Assembly: GCA_030613445.1 (NCBI GenBank)
Contig: JAUWLY010000199.1
Coordinates: 1-5,781 of the forward strand
Length of the DNA: 5,781 nucleotides
Origin: Candidatus Stahliibacteriota bacterium
GTDB lineage: Bacteria; Hydrothermota; Tepidihabitantia; SM23-42
Direction: 5' to 3'
The translations under genes were made by a program, and so were the position numbers. The notes under the pieces are model-generated. The model did no database searches. It saw nothing but the letters and a program-made list of their open reading frames with translations, and was not told the origin of the DNA. Of the stretch, positions 1 to 5,546 are shown piece by piece (position 1 is the first letter of the stretch; the number at the start of each line of letters is the position of its first letter).

Positions 1-846
1 AAGATCACCGATTGTCTGAATATTTTCATTCTTGAGGCAGTTAGATGCTCGGACTGATATCTCTAGTTCGTCGATACTCCTCTTCAATATTTCCCGGATG
101 CGGCGATGTTCAGCATCCAATTGCTCTTTCGAAGTGAACTGTGGTTCGACCCCAAGGCTGGTTATGAAAGATAGATGGTGTTTGAGGAGACTTGATGCCT
201 CGACTATTGCTTCGAGCGGAGTTAGACTACCATCAGTTTCTAAGTCAATTGTGAGATGATCATAATCAGTTTTAGTCCCGACGCGGGTATTTTTTATGGT
301 GAAATTGACTGACAAGACTGGTGTGAATATGGCATCGATGAATATTGTTCCAAGCGGTGCCTCATCATGTTTGAAAACATCTGCCGGGACATACCCGCGA
401 CCAGCTTCAACAGTCATTTCCATGGTAAAGTTCACTTTGGTTTCAGTTACCGTCAATATCTTCTGCGTTGGTGTCGTTATTACTATATCAGGATTTTTTT
501 CGATGTTCTCAGCGGTATATTCTTTCTTCCCTTTGGCTTTTAAATATAGGGTGCTGGGACCATCAGTCAATAATTTCACCCTGACACGTTTCAGGTTCAG
601 GATGACTTCTGCAATATCTTCGTAGACGCCAGGGATTGTGGAGAATTCCTGTAGGATATCACCAATCCTCACTCTAGTTATGGCAGCCCCCTGAATCGAT
701 GACAATAATATTCTCCTTAGGGCATTGCCCATAGTAACCCCGAAACCGCGTTCCATCGGTGATAGAATGAAACGACCAAAGCTATCATTTGTGACTTCCT
801 TGTCAATCTCAATCTTTTTTGGCATGACTAATGGTTTTAAGCCCAT
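1..846 (-). CDS. rpoA: RNA polymerase subunit alpha (RpoA), 3' end outside the window
   Basis: The alpha subunit dimerises to start assembly of core RNA polymerase, and its C-terminal domain contacts UP elements and activators. The visible part is 282 codons, ending in frame at the window edge. The aNTD shows GFGVTMGNALRRILLSS (about 34-50, with the Arg pair R44/R45 used in assembly), then QEFSTIPGVYEDI and GRGYVPADVF. A charged linker leads into the aCTD, where VRASNCLK carries R266 and N269, the equivalents of E. coli DNA-binding R265 and N268. The sequence stops at IQTIGDL, so roughly the last 40-50 residues are missing because of the window edge, not a mutation. The start is the ATG at 846: it has a GAGGGG Shine-Dalgarno (SD) 4 nt upstream. 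An in-frame ATG at codon 8 lacks that spacing. The gene follows rpsD after 9 nt; rplQ would normally come next. Confidence 0.97.
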   Translation of the reverse strand, partial: MGLKPLVMPKKIEIDKEVTNDSFGRFILSPMERGFGVTMGNALRRILLSSIQGAAITRVRIGDILQEFSTIPGVYEDIAEVILNLKRVRVKLLTDGPSTLYLKAKGKKEYTAENIEKNPDIVITTPTQKILTVTETKVNFTMEMTVEAGRGYVPADVFKHDEAPLGTIFIDAIFTPVLSVNFTIKNTRVGTKTDYDHLTIDLETDGSLTPLEAIVEASSLLKHHLSFITSLGVEPQFTSKEQLDAEHRRIREILKRSIDELEISVRASNCLKNENIQTIGDL

Positions 847-850
847 AGTA

Positions 851-856
851 CCCCTC
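851..856 (-). promoter_or_regulatory. Ribosome binding site of rpoA, touching the rpsD stop
   Basis: GAGGGG lies 4 nt before the rpoA ATG. Its first G is the last base of the rpsD TAG stop, so a ribosome ending S4 sits on the rpoA initiation site. Translational coupling of S4 and alpha is inferred from this geometry. Confidence 0.8.
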
Positions 857-1485
857 TATTTAGAATATAATTCAACTATCAAATTTTCTTGGATCGGCAT
901 CAGAATATCCTCGCGTTTAGGTGAGCGTACTATTGTACCAATGATTTTTTCAGCATCCAGTTTGAGCCAACCGACAATCTTTTCTGGATCGCGTTCATCA
1001 AGTGCTTTCTTGATGAACGGATTTTTCTTCTGTGCGTCAACGAGTTTAATAACCTGGTCCACCTTGACCATATACGAAGGGATGTTCATTTTCTTGTCGT
1101 TGACCAAGATGTGACCATGTCTGACCAGTTGTCTAGCGTGGGTTCTTGAAGACGCTATGCCAAGCTGGTAAACGACGTTATCCAATCGTCTTTCTATGGC
1201 AATCAAAAGGTTCTCACCAGGGTTGCCGGCTTTTCTTGTTGCATCATTAAAGATTTTCCTGAATTGTCTCTCAAGGATTCCGTAGATTGCCTTGACTTTT
1301 TGTTTTTCTCTGAGTTGGATAGCATAGCTCGTCAGTCTTCTTCTGCCGATTTTGCCGTGACTGCCAGGTGGATAGCCCCGACGTATAAATGCACATTTAT
1401 CAGTGTAACAACGACTTCCGCGCAAGAACAGTTTTTCGCTTTCGCGGCGACAAAGTTTGCATTTTGCTCCTATATAACGTGCCAC
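856..1485 (-). CDS. rpsD: 30S ribosomal protein S4, zinc-binding type
   Basis: S4 is a primary 16S rRNA binding protein that nucleates assembly of the 30S body; in several bacteria it also represses its own operon. The product is 209 residues from a GTG start at 1485. That start puts the zinc cysteines at 9, 12, 26 and 31 (CKLC ... RCYTDKC), the spacing I recall for Thermus S4, and places an AAGGAGGG Shine-Dalgarno 7 nt upstream. An ATG at 1518 would add 11 residues encoded inside rpsK with no family counterpart, so I rejected it. YPPGSHG follows the zinc site. The S4 RNA-binding domain (about 99-163) includes RRLDNVVYQLG and ARQLVRHGHILVN, and the C-terminus ends ENLIVELYSK as is usual. The gene begins 2 nt after the rpsK stop, suggesting coupled translation. 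Confidence 0.98.
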   Translation of the reverse strand: MARYIGAKCKLCRRESEKLFLRGSRCYTDKCAFIRRGYPPGSHGKIGRRRLTSYAIQLREKQKVKAIYGILERQFRKIFNDATRKAGNPGENLLIAIERRLDNVVYQLGIASSRTHARQLVRHGHILVNDKKMNIPSYMVKVDQVIKLVDAQKKNPFIKKALDERDPEKIVGWLKLDAEKIIGTIVRSPKREDILMPIQENLIVELYSK

Positions 1486-1487
1486 TA

Positions 1488-1907
1488 TTACACCCTCCTT
1501 CGTCTTGGTGGTCGGCAACCATTGTGAGGTAAAGGAGTAACATCTTTGATCGCGGTGATTATTAAACCGACAGTTTGGAGTGTTCTGATCGCTGCTTCAC
1601 GACCTGGACCTGGACCCTTTATCCTCAGTTCGACCCGTTTAACACCAAGGGCCAGTGCTTCTCTTGCGACGCGGTCAGCACATTGCTGTGCAGCGTATGC
1701 AGTGCCTTTCTTAGTGCCCTTAAAACCTATCTTCCCTCCTGAAGACCAACACAGGACATTGCCTTTGTTATCAGCTATCGATACGATAGTATTATTGAAC
1801 GAAGCGAAGATATTGGCAATTCCGGCTTGCTCGGTTCCAACTGCCTTCTTACGCCTGGATATATTTGGTTTTGAGCCGTGCGTTCTCCTTGGCTTTGGCT
1901 TTCTCAT
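1488..1907 (-). CDS. rpsK: 30S ribosomal protein S11
   Basis: S11 binds 16S rRNA on the 30S platform near the E site and the mRNA exit path. The product is 139 residues, about ten more than E. coli S11. The extra length is a basic N-terminal tail (MRKPKPRRTHGSKP...). Family motifs are in order: IFASFNNTIVSI, GNVLCWSSGG, GFKGTKKGTAYAAQ, KGPGPGREAAIRTL and the near-invariant DVTPLPHNGCRPP before RRRRV. The HNG step (N129-G130) matches the Asn-Gly reported to form isoaspartate in E. coli S11; whether it does so here is unknown. The ATG shares one base with the rpsM stop (TAATG) and has AGGAGG at 1917-1922, 9 nt upstream within rpsM, so coupled translation is likely. The start is well supported. 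Confidence 0.98.
   Translation of the reverse strand: MRKPKPRRTHGSKPNISRRKKAVGTEQAGIANIFASFNNTIVSIADNKGNVLCWSSGGKIGFKGTKKGTAYAAQQCADRVAREALALGVKRVELRIKGPGPGREAAIRTLQTVGLIITAIKDVTPLPHNGCRPPRRRRV
1493..1500 (-). promoter_or_regulatory. Ribosome binding site that fixes the rpsD GTG start
   Basis: AAGGAGGG lies inside the last codons of rpsK, 7 nt before the GTG at 1485. A start at the upstream ATG (1518) would leave this strong site downstream of initiation, so it decides for the GTG. Confidence 0.88.
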
Positions 1908-2290
1908 TACTTCTTACCTCCTGGTCCTGCTTTACTTGACACGGTTTTCTTCCTGCCTTTTCTGGTACGTGCATTCGTCCGCGTGCGCTGTCCTCTTGTT
2001 GGTAAACCAACCTTGTGTCTTGATCCACGATAGCTTCCAATATCGATAAGCCGTTTAACATCAGCGGCGATTTCTGCGCGCAAAGCTCCCTCAACTTTAT
2101 ATTCTGCTTCGATCAGCTTCCTTATTTTCATAATTTCCTCATCCGTCAGATCTTTAATTCTCTTGACAGAGTCAATGCCGATTGTATGTACAATCTTTTG
2201 TGCAGAGTGAAGACCAATGCCATAGATTGCCGTAAGTCCGTAGGCGACTTTTTTGTTCGGTGATAAATCAATACCTGAAATTCTTGCCAT
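1907..2290 (-). CDS. rpsM: 30S ribosomal protein S13
   Basis: S13 sits in the 30S head, contacts the P-site tRNA through its basic C-terminal tail and forms intersubunit bridges with L5 and 23S rRNA. The product is 127 residues, a usual length. The N-terminal helix-two-turn-helix region reads MARISGIDLSPNKKVAYGLT then YGIGLHSAQKI. The C-terminal signature is SYRGSRHKVGLPTRGQRT followed by NARTRKG and a Lys/Gly-rich tail. The ATG is preceded by AAGGAGGT with only 3 nt between GGAGG and the ATG. rpsM is normally close behind rpmJ; here a 105-nt gap with a mirrored repeat (2303-2379) intervenes. In E. coli S4 represses translation at the rpsM start through a pseudoknot; I cannot identify that structure here. 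The stop overlaps the rpsK start by one base. Confidence 0.98.
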   Translation of the reverse strand: MARISGIDLSPNKKVAYGLTAIYGIGLHSAQKIVHTIGIDSVKRIKDLTDEEIMKIRKLIEAEYKVEGALRAEIAADVKRLIDIGSYRGSRHKVGLPTRGQRTRTNARTRKGRKKTVSSKAGPGGKK

Positions 2291-2292
2291 AA

Positions 2293-2300
2293 ACCTCCTT
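2293..2300 (-). promoter_or_regulatory. Ribosome binding site of rpsM, unusually close to the start
   Basis: AAGGAGGT is a near-perfect Shine-Dalgarno, but only 3 nt separate GGAGG from the ATG at 2290, shorter than the usual 5-9. No other in-frame start fits S13. The mirrored repeat at 2303-2379 ends 2 nt upstream of this site. Confidence 0.8.
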
Positions 2301-2302
2301 AC

Positions 2303-2379
2303 ATAAGCGCGGAATTACGCTGATATTGACACGGAGTGACGCAGACTCAGCGTTAATCAGTGTCGTTATCCGCGCTAAT
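2303..2379. repeat. Mirrored element of seven 11-nt units in the rpmJ-rpsM gap
   Basis: On the plus strand this 77-nt stretch divides exactly into seven 11-mers: ATAAGCGCGGA, ATTACGCTGAT, ATTGACACGGA, GTGACGCAGAC, TCAGCGTTAAT, CAGTGTCGTTA and TCCGCGCTAAT. The first three share an AT..(R)CGC/CAC.GA pattern. The last three are similar words in the opposite orientation, and the middle one is a hinge. The outermost units pair perfectly over 8 bp (2306-2313 with 2369-2376), and an inner 7-bp stem joins 2317-2323 to 2347-2353 with a 23-nt loop. It has no coding potential I recognise, and it is more GC-rich than the AT-rich flanks. It looks like a dispersed intergenic repeat or a structured RNA in the operon transcript. 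No second copy occurs in this window, so whether it is dispersed is unproven. Confidence 0.65.
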
Positions 2380-2395
2380 CGGTGGATTATTATAA

Positions 2396-2509
2396 TCATC
2401 CCTGCCGTTGTTTGTGTCGAGGGTTTTTGCAAATAACCATAACAACACCTTTACGCTTGATAATCCGACAGGAAATACAGCGCTTTTTAACTGATGTCTT
2501 AACTTTCAA
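2396..2509 (-). CDS. rpmJ: 50S ribosomal protein L36, zinc-ribbon type, TTG start
   Basis: L36 is the smallest 50S protein; it binds 23S rRNA and stabilises the late-assembled region near the base of the L7/L12 stalk. The product is 37 residues, the standard length, with Lys/Arg throughout. The zinc ligands are C11, C14, C27 and H32 (CISC, then 12 residues, then CKNPRH), so this is the zinc-binding form and not the Cys-less paralogue made under zinc limitation in some bacteria. The C-terminus is HKQRQG. The start is TTG: an in-frame TAA lies four codons upstream and no ATG or GTG gives the family N-terminus (usually MKVKTSVK). AAGGAG sits 5 nt before it. A promoter 24 nt upstream would give a very short leader. 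Gaps of 112 nt before and 105 nt after set this gene apart from its packed neighbours. Confidence 0.96.
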   Translation of the reverse strand: MKVKTSVKKRCISCRIIKRKGVVMVICKNPRHKQRQG

Positions 2510-2514
2510 AGTAA

Positions 2515-2520
2515 CTCCTT
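2515..2520 (-). promoter_or_regulatory. Ribosome binding site that fixes the rpmJ TTG start
   Basis: AAGGAG is placed 5 nt before the TTG at 2509, which starts the L36 family N-terminus (KVKTSVK). It is the only start-supporting site between the in-frame TAA upstream and the conserved residues. Confidence 0.85.
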
Positions 2521-2532
2521 AGTTTAAACAAT

Positions 2533-2560
2533 ATTATACACAGCTTCGCAGGAAAATCAA
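2533..2560 (-). promoter_or_regulatory. Sigma70-type promoter before rpmJ
   Basis: A perfect -10 box TATAAT (2538-2533) is preceded after a 16-nt spacer by TTGATT (2560-2555), four of six matches to TTGACA. Transcription would begin near 2526, leaving a leader of about 17 nt before the rpmJ TTG. The boxes lie in the 112-nt gap (2510-2621) between infA and rpmJ in an otherwise packed operon, where a promoter is plausible. It would allow rpmJ-rpsM-rpsK-rpsD-rpoA to be expressed apart from the secY-adk-map-infA segment. The rest of the gap is AT-rich, and I see no terminator or conserved RNA in it. Promoter use is inferred. Confidence 0.7.
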
Positions 2561-2621
2561 GGACTTTTGTATTATTAACCTTCAAAGCAATAAATTCCCA
2601 TAATGCTTTTAAGTTCTCTGA

Positions 2622-2840
2622 TTACTTATATCTCCAGACGATGCGACCCCGTGAAAGATCATAAGGTGTCAGTTCGAGCAATACTCTGTCGCCGGGGAGG
2701 ATTTTTATATAACTCATCCTCATTTTACCAGAGACATGAGCGAGTACCTTATGACCATTGTCTAGCTCAATACGAAACATTGCGTTAGGAAGAGTTTCGA
2801 GTATCGTACCTTCTGTTTGGATTAAGTCTTTTCTTGCCAT
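2622..2840 (-). CDS. infA: Translation initiation factor IF-1
   Basis: IF1 occupies the 30S A site during initiation and works with IF2 and IF3 in choosing initiator tRNA. The product is 72 residues, the same as E. coli IF1, and is one S1-like OB fold. The family blocks are ARKDLIQTEGTILETLPNA, FRIELDNGHKVLAHVSGKMR, YIKILPGDRVLLELTPYDL and the ending SRGRIVWRYK. The ATG lies 3 nt after the map stop. Only a weak GGA about 10 nt upstream could serve as a Shine-Dalgarno, so initiation probably depends on ribosomes finishing map. Many Gram-positive operons have a small KOW-domain gene between map and infA; there is none here. A 112-nt gap with a promoter follows. Confidence 0.98.
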   Translation of the reverse strand: MARKDLIQTEGTILETLPNAMFRIELDNGHKVLAHVSGKMRMSYIKILPGDRVLLELTPYDLSRGRIVWRYK

Positions 2841-2843
2841 TGC

Positions 2844-3602
2844 TTAATTTTCCACAACTCTTGTCAAGTTCATATGCCCCTTTTCTAAGATTGCAATAGT
2901 ATCTTCAAAATGACTCGATAGTGAACCGTCACGCGTAGATATTGTCCAACCATTGGACTCGGTTTTAACCTGGTAATCCCCTCTATTTACCATCGGTTCA
3001 ATTGCTATAACCATGCCGGGAGATAGCACTGGGTTTGGTCCTTTAGCTACAAAGTTTGGAATGACGGGTTCTTCGTGCAGGGATTGACCGACACCGTGGC
3101 CAGTTAATTCTCTGACAACACTGAAACCGTTACTTTCGACGATTGTTTGGACACTGCGTGAGATGTCGGATATTCTGTTCCCTTTTCTTGCAGCTTTGAT
3201 ACCTTCTCGCAAGGCTTCTTTTGTGACCTCCATGAGTTTTTTTGCGTCTTTTGATATCTTGCCGACGGCAAAAGTTCTTGCTGCATCGGCGATATAACCT
3301 TGGTATTTAATTCCAAGATCAATCTTCAGAAGATCACCGTTTGCAATCCTACGCCCGTCTGGTATACCGTGAACGACTTCGTCATTCAATGAAATACAGC
3401 AGCTTTTTGGAAAACCGCGATAGTTTAAAAAGGCAGCCGATGCACCGCGATCTTTGATCGTGATATCAACATGATCGTTCAATTCTATTGTCTTCATTCC
3501 AACCAGATCCATTTTCGATATCTCTGAAAAGATATCAACAATAATATTGCCGGCAATGACCATTTTCTTAATTGCCTCGCCATCTTTAATTGGTATAGGC
3601 AT
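2844..3602 (-). CDS. map: Methionine aminopeptidase, type I
   Basis: This enzyme removes the initiator Met from nascent chains whose second residue is small, acting in the cytosol at the ribosome exit. The product is 252 residues, in the pita-bread fold. All five metal ligands are visible: D95 (KIDLG), D106 (IADAA), H169 (GHGVG), E202 (IEPM) and E233 (HFED). The active-site histidines are H78 (VVHGIP) and H176 (LHEEP). It lacks the N-terminal zinc-finger or linker extension, so it is class Ia-like. I chose the ATG at 3602 because MPIPIKDGEAIKKMVIAG aligns end to end with the E. coli N-terminus (MAISIKTPEDIEKMRVAG). A longer reading from 3755 adds 51 residues that lie over adk and match nothing. 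The start lies 17 nt inside adk without a clear Shine-Dalgarno. An ATG at 3563 would delete the conserved first strand. Confidence 0.96.
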   Translation of the reverse strand: MPIPIKDGEAIKKMVIAGNIIVDIFSEISKMDLVGMKTIELNDHVDITIKDRGASAAFLNYRGFPKSCCISLNDEVVHGIPDGRRIANGDLLKIDLGIKYQGYIADAARTFAVGKISKDAKKLMEVTKEALREGIKAARKGNRISDISRSVQTIVESNGFSVVRELTGHGVGQSLHEEPVIPNFVAKGPNPVLSPGMVIAIEPMVNRGDYQVKTESNGWTISTRDGSLSSHFEDTIAILEKGHMNLTRVVEN

Positions 3603-4236
3603 CGATGATATTGGAAAGTTTCTTGAATACTTCTTCTTGAGAGCCAGTTGCTTCTGCACGCTCGTAGATGCGATGTGCTTTATAGAAACCAACGAGTGGT
3701 TGAGTTTCTTTTTCATAAACAGCCAACCTCCTACGGATGAGCTTTTCGTTGTCATCGTTTCTCTTGATGAGAGTGGTTTTGCAGATGTCGCACACTTGCT
3801 TCTGACGGGGCGGATTTGTTACGTAGTTGTATATTTTGTTACACTGGGGGCAGTATCTTCTGCTAATCAGCCGTTTGATTATCTCGGTTTCATTAAGGTG
3901 CATTTCAATCGCTACCTTTAAAGATAATGAAAGACGATTCAAATCTGAAATCAGATTTTGGGCCTGATTCATGTTCCGTGGGAACCCATCGAGTAGGATA
4001 TCGTCGGCTTTATGTTTTTCAATGAATTGCCTGGCGAATGCAGAAATGATATCATCTGGCACTAATGCACCATTATTCAAGTACTGAGCGATTTTGGTGC
4101 CCAGCTCGCTTTTTGAAGCCACTTCATCTCGGAGCATGTCGCCAATCGAAAATTTTGTGGATTTATAACGTGCGGACAAAAGATTCGCTTGGGTTCCTTT
4201 ACCTACGCCAGGAGGGCCGAATAACAAAACCATCAT
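3586..4236 (-). CDS. adk: Adenylate kinase with zinc-type LID
   Basis: Adk catalyses ATP + AMP <=> 2 ADP in the cytosol and sets the adenylate energy charge. The product is 216 residues, the long (LID-bearing) form. The P-loop GPPGVGKGT is at 7-15, the AMP-binding region follows (SIGDMLRDEV, then NNGALVPDDI), and DGFPRN is at 83-88. The LID carries four cysteines, C129, C132, C149 and C152 (CPQC ... CDIC), the structural zinc site found in Gram-positive and many thermophile enzymes but absent from E. coli Adk. RRYCP precedes it; RNDDN and RRRL follow. The first of two adjacent ATGs is preferred: it gives seven residues up to and including the first P-loop glycine, as in relatives, and has AGAGG 6 nt upstream. 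That ATG overlaps the secY TGA by 4 nt; the 3' end overlaps map by 17 nt. Confidence 0.98.
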   Translation of the reverse strand: MMVLLFGPPGVGKGTQANLLSARYKSTKFSIGDMLRDEVASKSELGTKIAQYLNNGALVPDDIISAFARQFIEKHKADDILLDGFPRNMNQAQNLISDLNRLSLSLKVAIEMHLNETEIIKRLISRRYCPQCNKIYNYVTNPPRQKQVCDICKTTLIKRNDDNEKLIRRRLAVYEKETQPLVGFYKAHRIYERAEATGSQEEVFKKLSNIIDAYTN

Positions 4237-5546
4237 CTTCTGCCTCTGATCTTACCCTTTTTCATGAAACCTTCATAATGGTACATCATTAATTGTGATT
4301 CGATCTGCTGGAGTGTGTCGAGTGCGACACCAACAATAATGAGAAGCGTGGTACCACCGAAGTAAAAAGGTACATTGAGGAAATTTATTAAATACCAAGG
4401 CACCAAGGCAATGAATGCAAGAAACAAAGCACCTGGTAGAGTGATTCTTGAGAGCACGTCATCGATATAATTAGCGGTTCTTGGTCCTGGTCTTATCCCA
4501 GGGATAAAGCCACCGTAACGTTTCATATTATCGGCCATTTCTACGGGGTTGAAGACAATGGATGTATAGAAATAAGTGAAGAATACGATCAGTGAGAAGA
4601 AAAGGATGTCATACCCCCAAAAACCTGGTTTAAACATCAAGAGGATGTTTTTGAAAGCTGGTACAAAAGAGCCAATTGTGCTTGGGAACATGACCAGGGA
4701 TTGGGCGAAGATTATTGGAATGACACCAGCTGTATTTACCCTCAAAGTTAAGAAAGTAGACTGACCGCCATACATTTTGCGACCAACAATACGTTTTGGA
4801 TACTGGACTGGAATACGGCGTGCGGCTTGGGTCATGATAACGACGCCAGCGACAATAGCAATCATAATAGCGATCATCAAGATCAAATTAATAATCGACA
4901 TACCTTGCGTAAGAACCCGCTGCACGGTCTGCAAAAAGTAACCAGGGTATTCTTCAAGGCAGCCGACAAAAATAAGGAAAGAAATTCCGTTACCAATACC
5001 TTTTTCCGTAATTTGTTCACCTAACCACATAGCAAATATCGCGCCGGCGGTCAGGGTCAACATGGCAGTTATCCGGAACCCCCATCCTGGATCAAAGACT
5101 ATTGCCATAGGACCAGCCGCGCTCGTGAATTTCTGAGTTTCCAGAAAGATGGAGATGCCGGTTGCCTGGAATCCTGCCAATGCCACCGTAAGATACCTGG
5201 TGTACTGAGTTATTTTTCTACGTCCGGCTTGATCGCGCTGTAACCGTTCAATCTGTGGAAACACTGAACCTAGCAGCTGAAAAATAATTGAGGCTGATAT
5301 GTAAGGCATGACCCCGAGAAAGAGAATGGCGGAGCGTGATAGAGCACCACCGACAAATATATCGTACATGCCTAATATGTTTCCTGATTGTTTCAATTGA
5401 GCCATGAGAAGACCAAGCGCCTGAGCGTTTATACCGGGTAAAGGGATATGGCCACCGAGCCGGTAAACAGCGAGCGCAAAAAGGGTGAACATTAACTTTT
5501 TCTTCAGGTCAGGTACTTTGAAGATATTTTGAAATGTTGACATCAT
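4233..5546 (-). CDS. secY: Protein translocase channel subunit SecY
   Basis: SecY forms the membrane channel of SecYEG, through which SecA or the ribosome pushes unfolded proteins and inserts membrane proteins. The product is 437 residues with ten hydrophobic segments, roughly at 17-36, 72-95, 115-136, 157-176, 184-198, 216-239, 268-290, 311-333, 368-392 and 397-414. Family marks are HIPLPGIN after TM1, the plug region near 58-70 (YDIFVGGAL), GEQITEKGIGNGIS (176-189), RRIPVQYPKR, and the SecA/ribosome-contacting loop GGFIPGIRPG, where R352 corresponds to E. coli R357. The basic C-tail is KKGKIRGRR. The ATG overlaps the rplO TGA by 4 nt, and a second ATG follows directly; which of the two is used cannot be decided. 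No good Shine-Dalgarno is seen, so initiation probably relies on coupling with rplO. Confidence 0.98.
   Translation of the reverse strand: MMSTFQNIFKVPDLKKKLMFTLFALAVYRLGGHIPLPGINAQALGLLMAQLKQSGNILGMYDIFVGGALSRSAILFLGVMPYISASIIFQLLGSVFPQIERLQRDQAGRRKITQYTRYLTVALAGFQATGISIFLETQKFTSAAGPMAIVFDPGWGFRITAMLTLTAGAIFAMWLGEQITEKGIGNGISFLIFVGCLEEYPGYFLQTVQRVLTQGMSIINLILMIAIMIAIVAGVVIMTQAARRIPVQYPKRIVGRKMYGGQSTFLTLRVNTAGVIPIIFAQSLVMFPSTIGSFVPAFKNILLMFKPGFWGYDILFFSLIVFFTYFYTSIVFNPVEMADNMKRYGGFIPGIRPGPRTANYIDDVLSRITLPGALFLAFIALVPWYLINFLNVPFYFGGTTLLIIVGVALDTLQQIESQLMMYHYEGFMKKGKIRGRR

Noticed and set aside
1..60. Apparent truncation of RpoA in the C-terminal domain
   Set aside because: The frame is open at the first base of the window, so the cut is the window boundary and not a broken gene.
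1486..1518. An ATG at 1518 as the rpsD start (220-residue S4)
   Set aside because: The added 11 residues lie over rpsK, have no family match, and would place the strong AAGGAGGG inside the gene; the GTG at 1485 gives the standard 209-residue protein.
1546..2049. A plus-strand reading frame of 167 codons opposite rpsK and rpsM
   Set aside because: It is an antisense shadow of two certain ribosomal genes with no recognisable domain. Other plus-strand frames (for example 296-625, 725-1114, 3547-3921) are rejected for the same reason.
2584..2609. Possible terminator hairpin after infA (AAAGCA ... TGCTTT)
   Set aside because: The stem is only 6 bp and AT-rich, the loop is 14 nt, and there is no U-run on the transcribed side, so it would not terminate.
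3603..3755. A 51-residue N-terminal extension of Map
   Set aside because: It is the out-of-frame reading of the adk 3' half; it shows no zinc-finger or SH3-binding motif, and the E. coli-like N-terminus begins at 3602.
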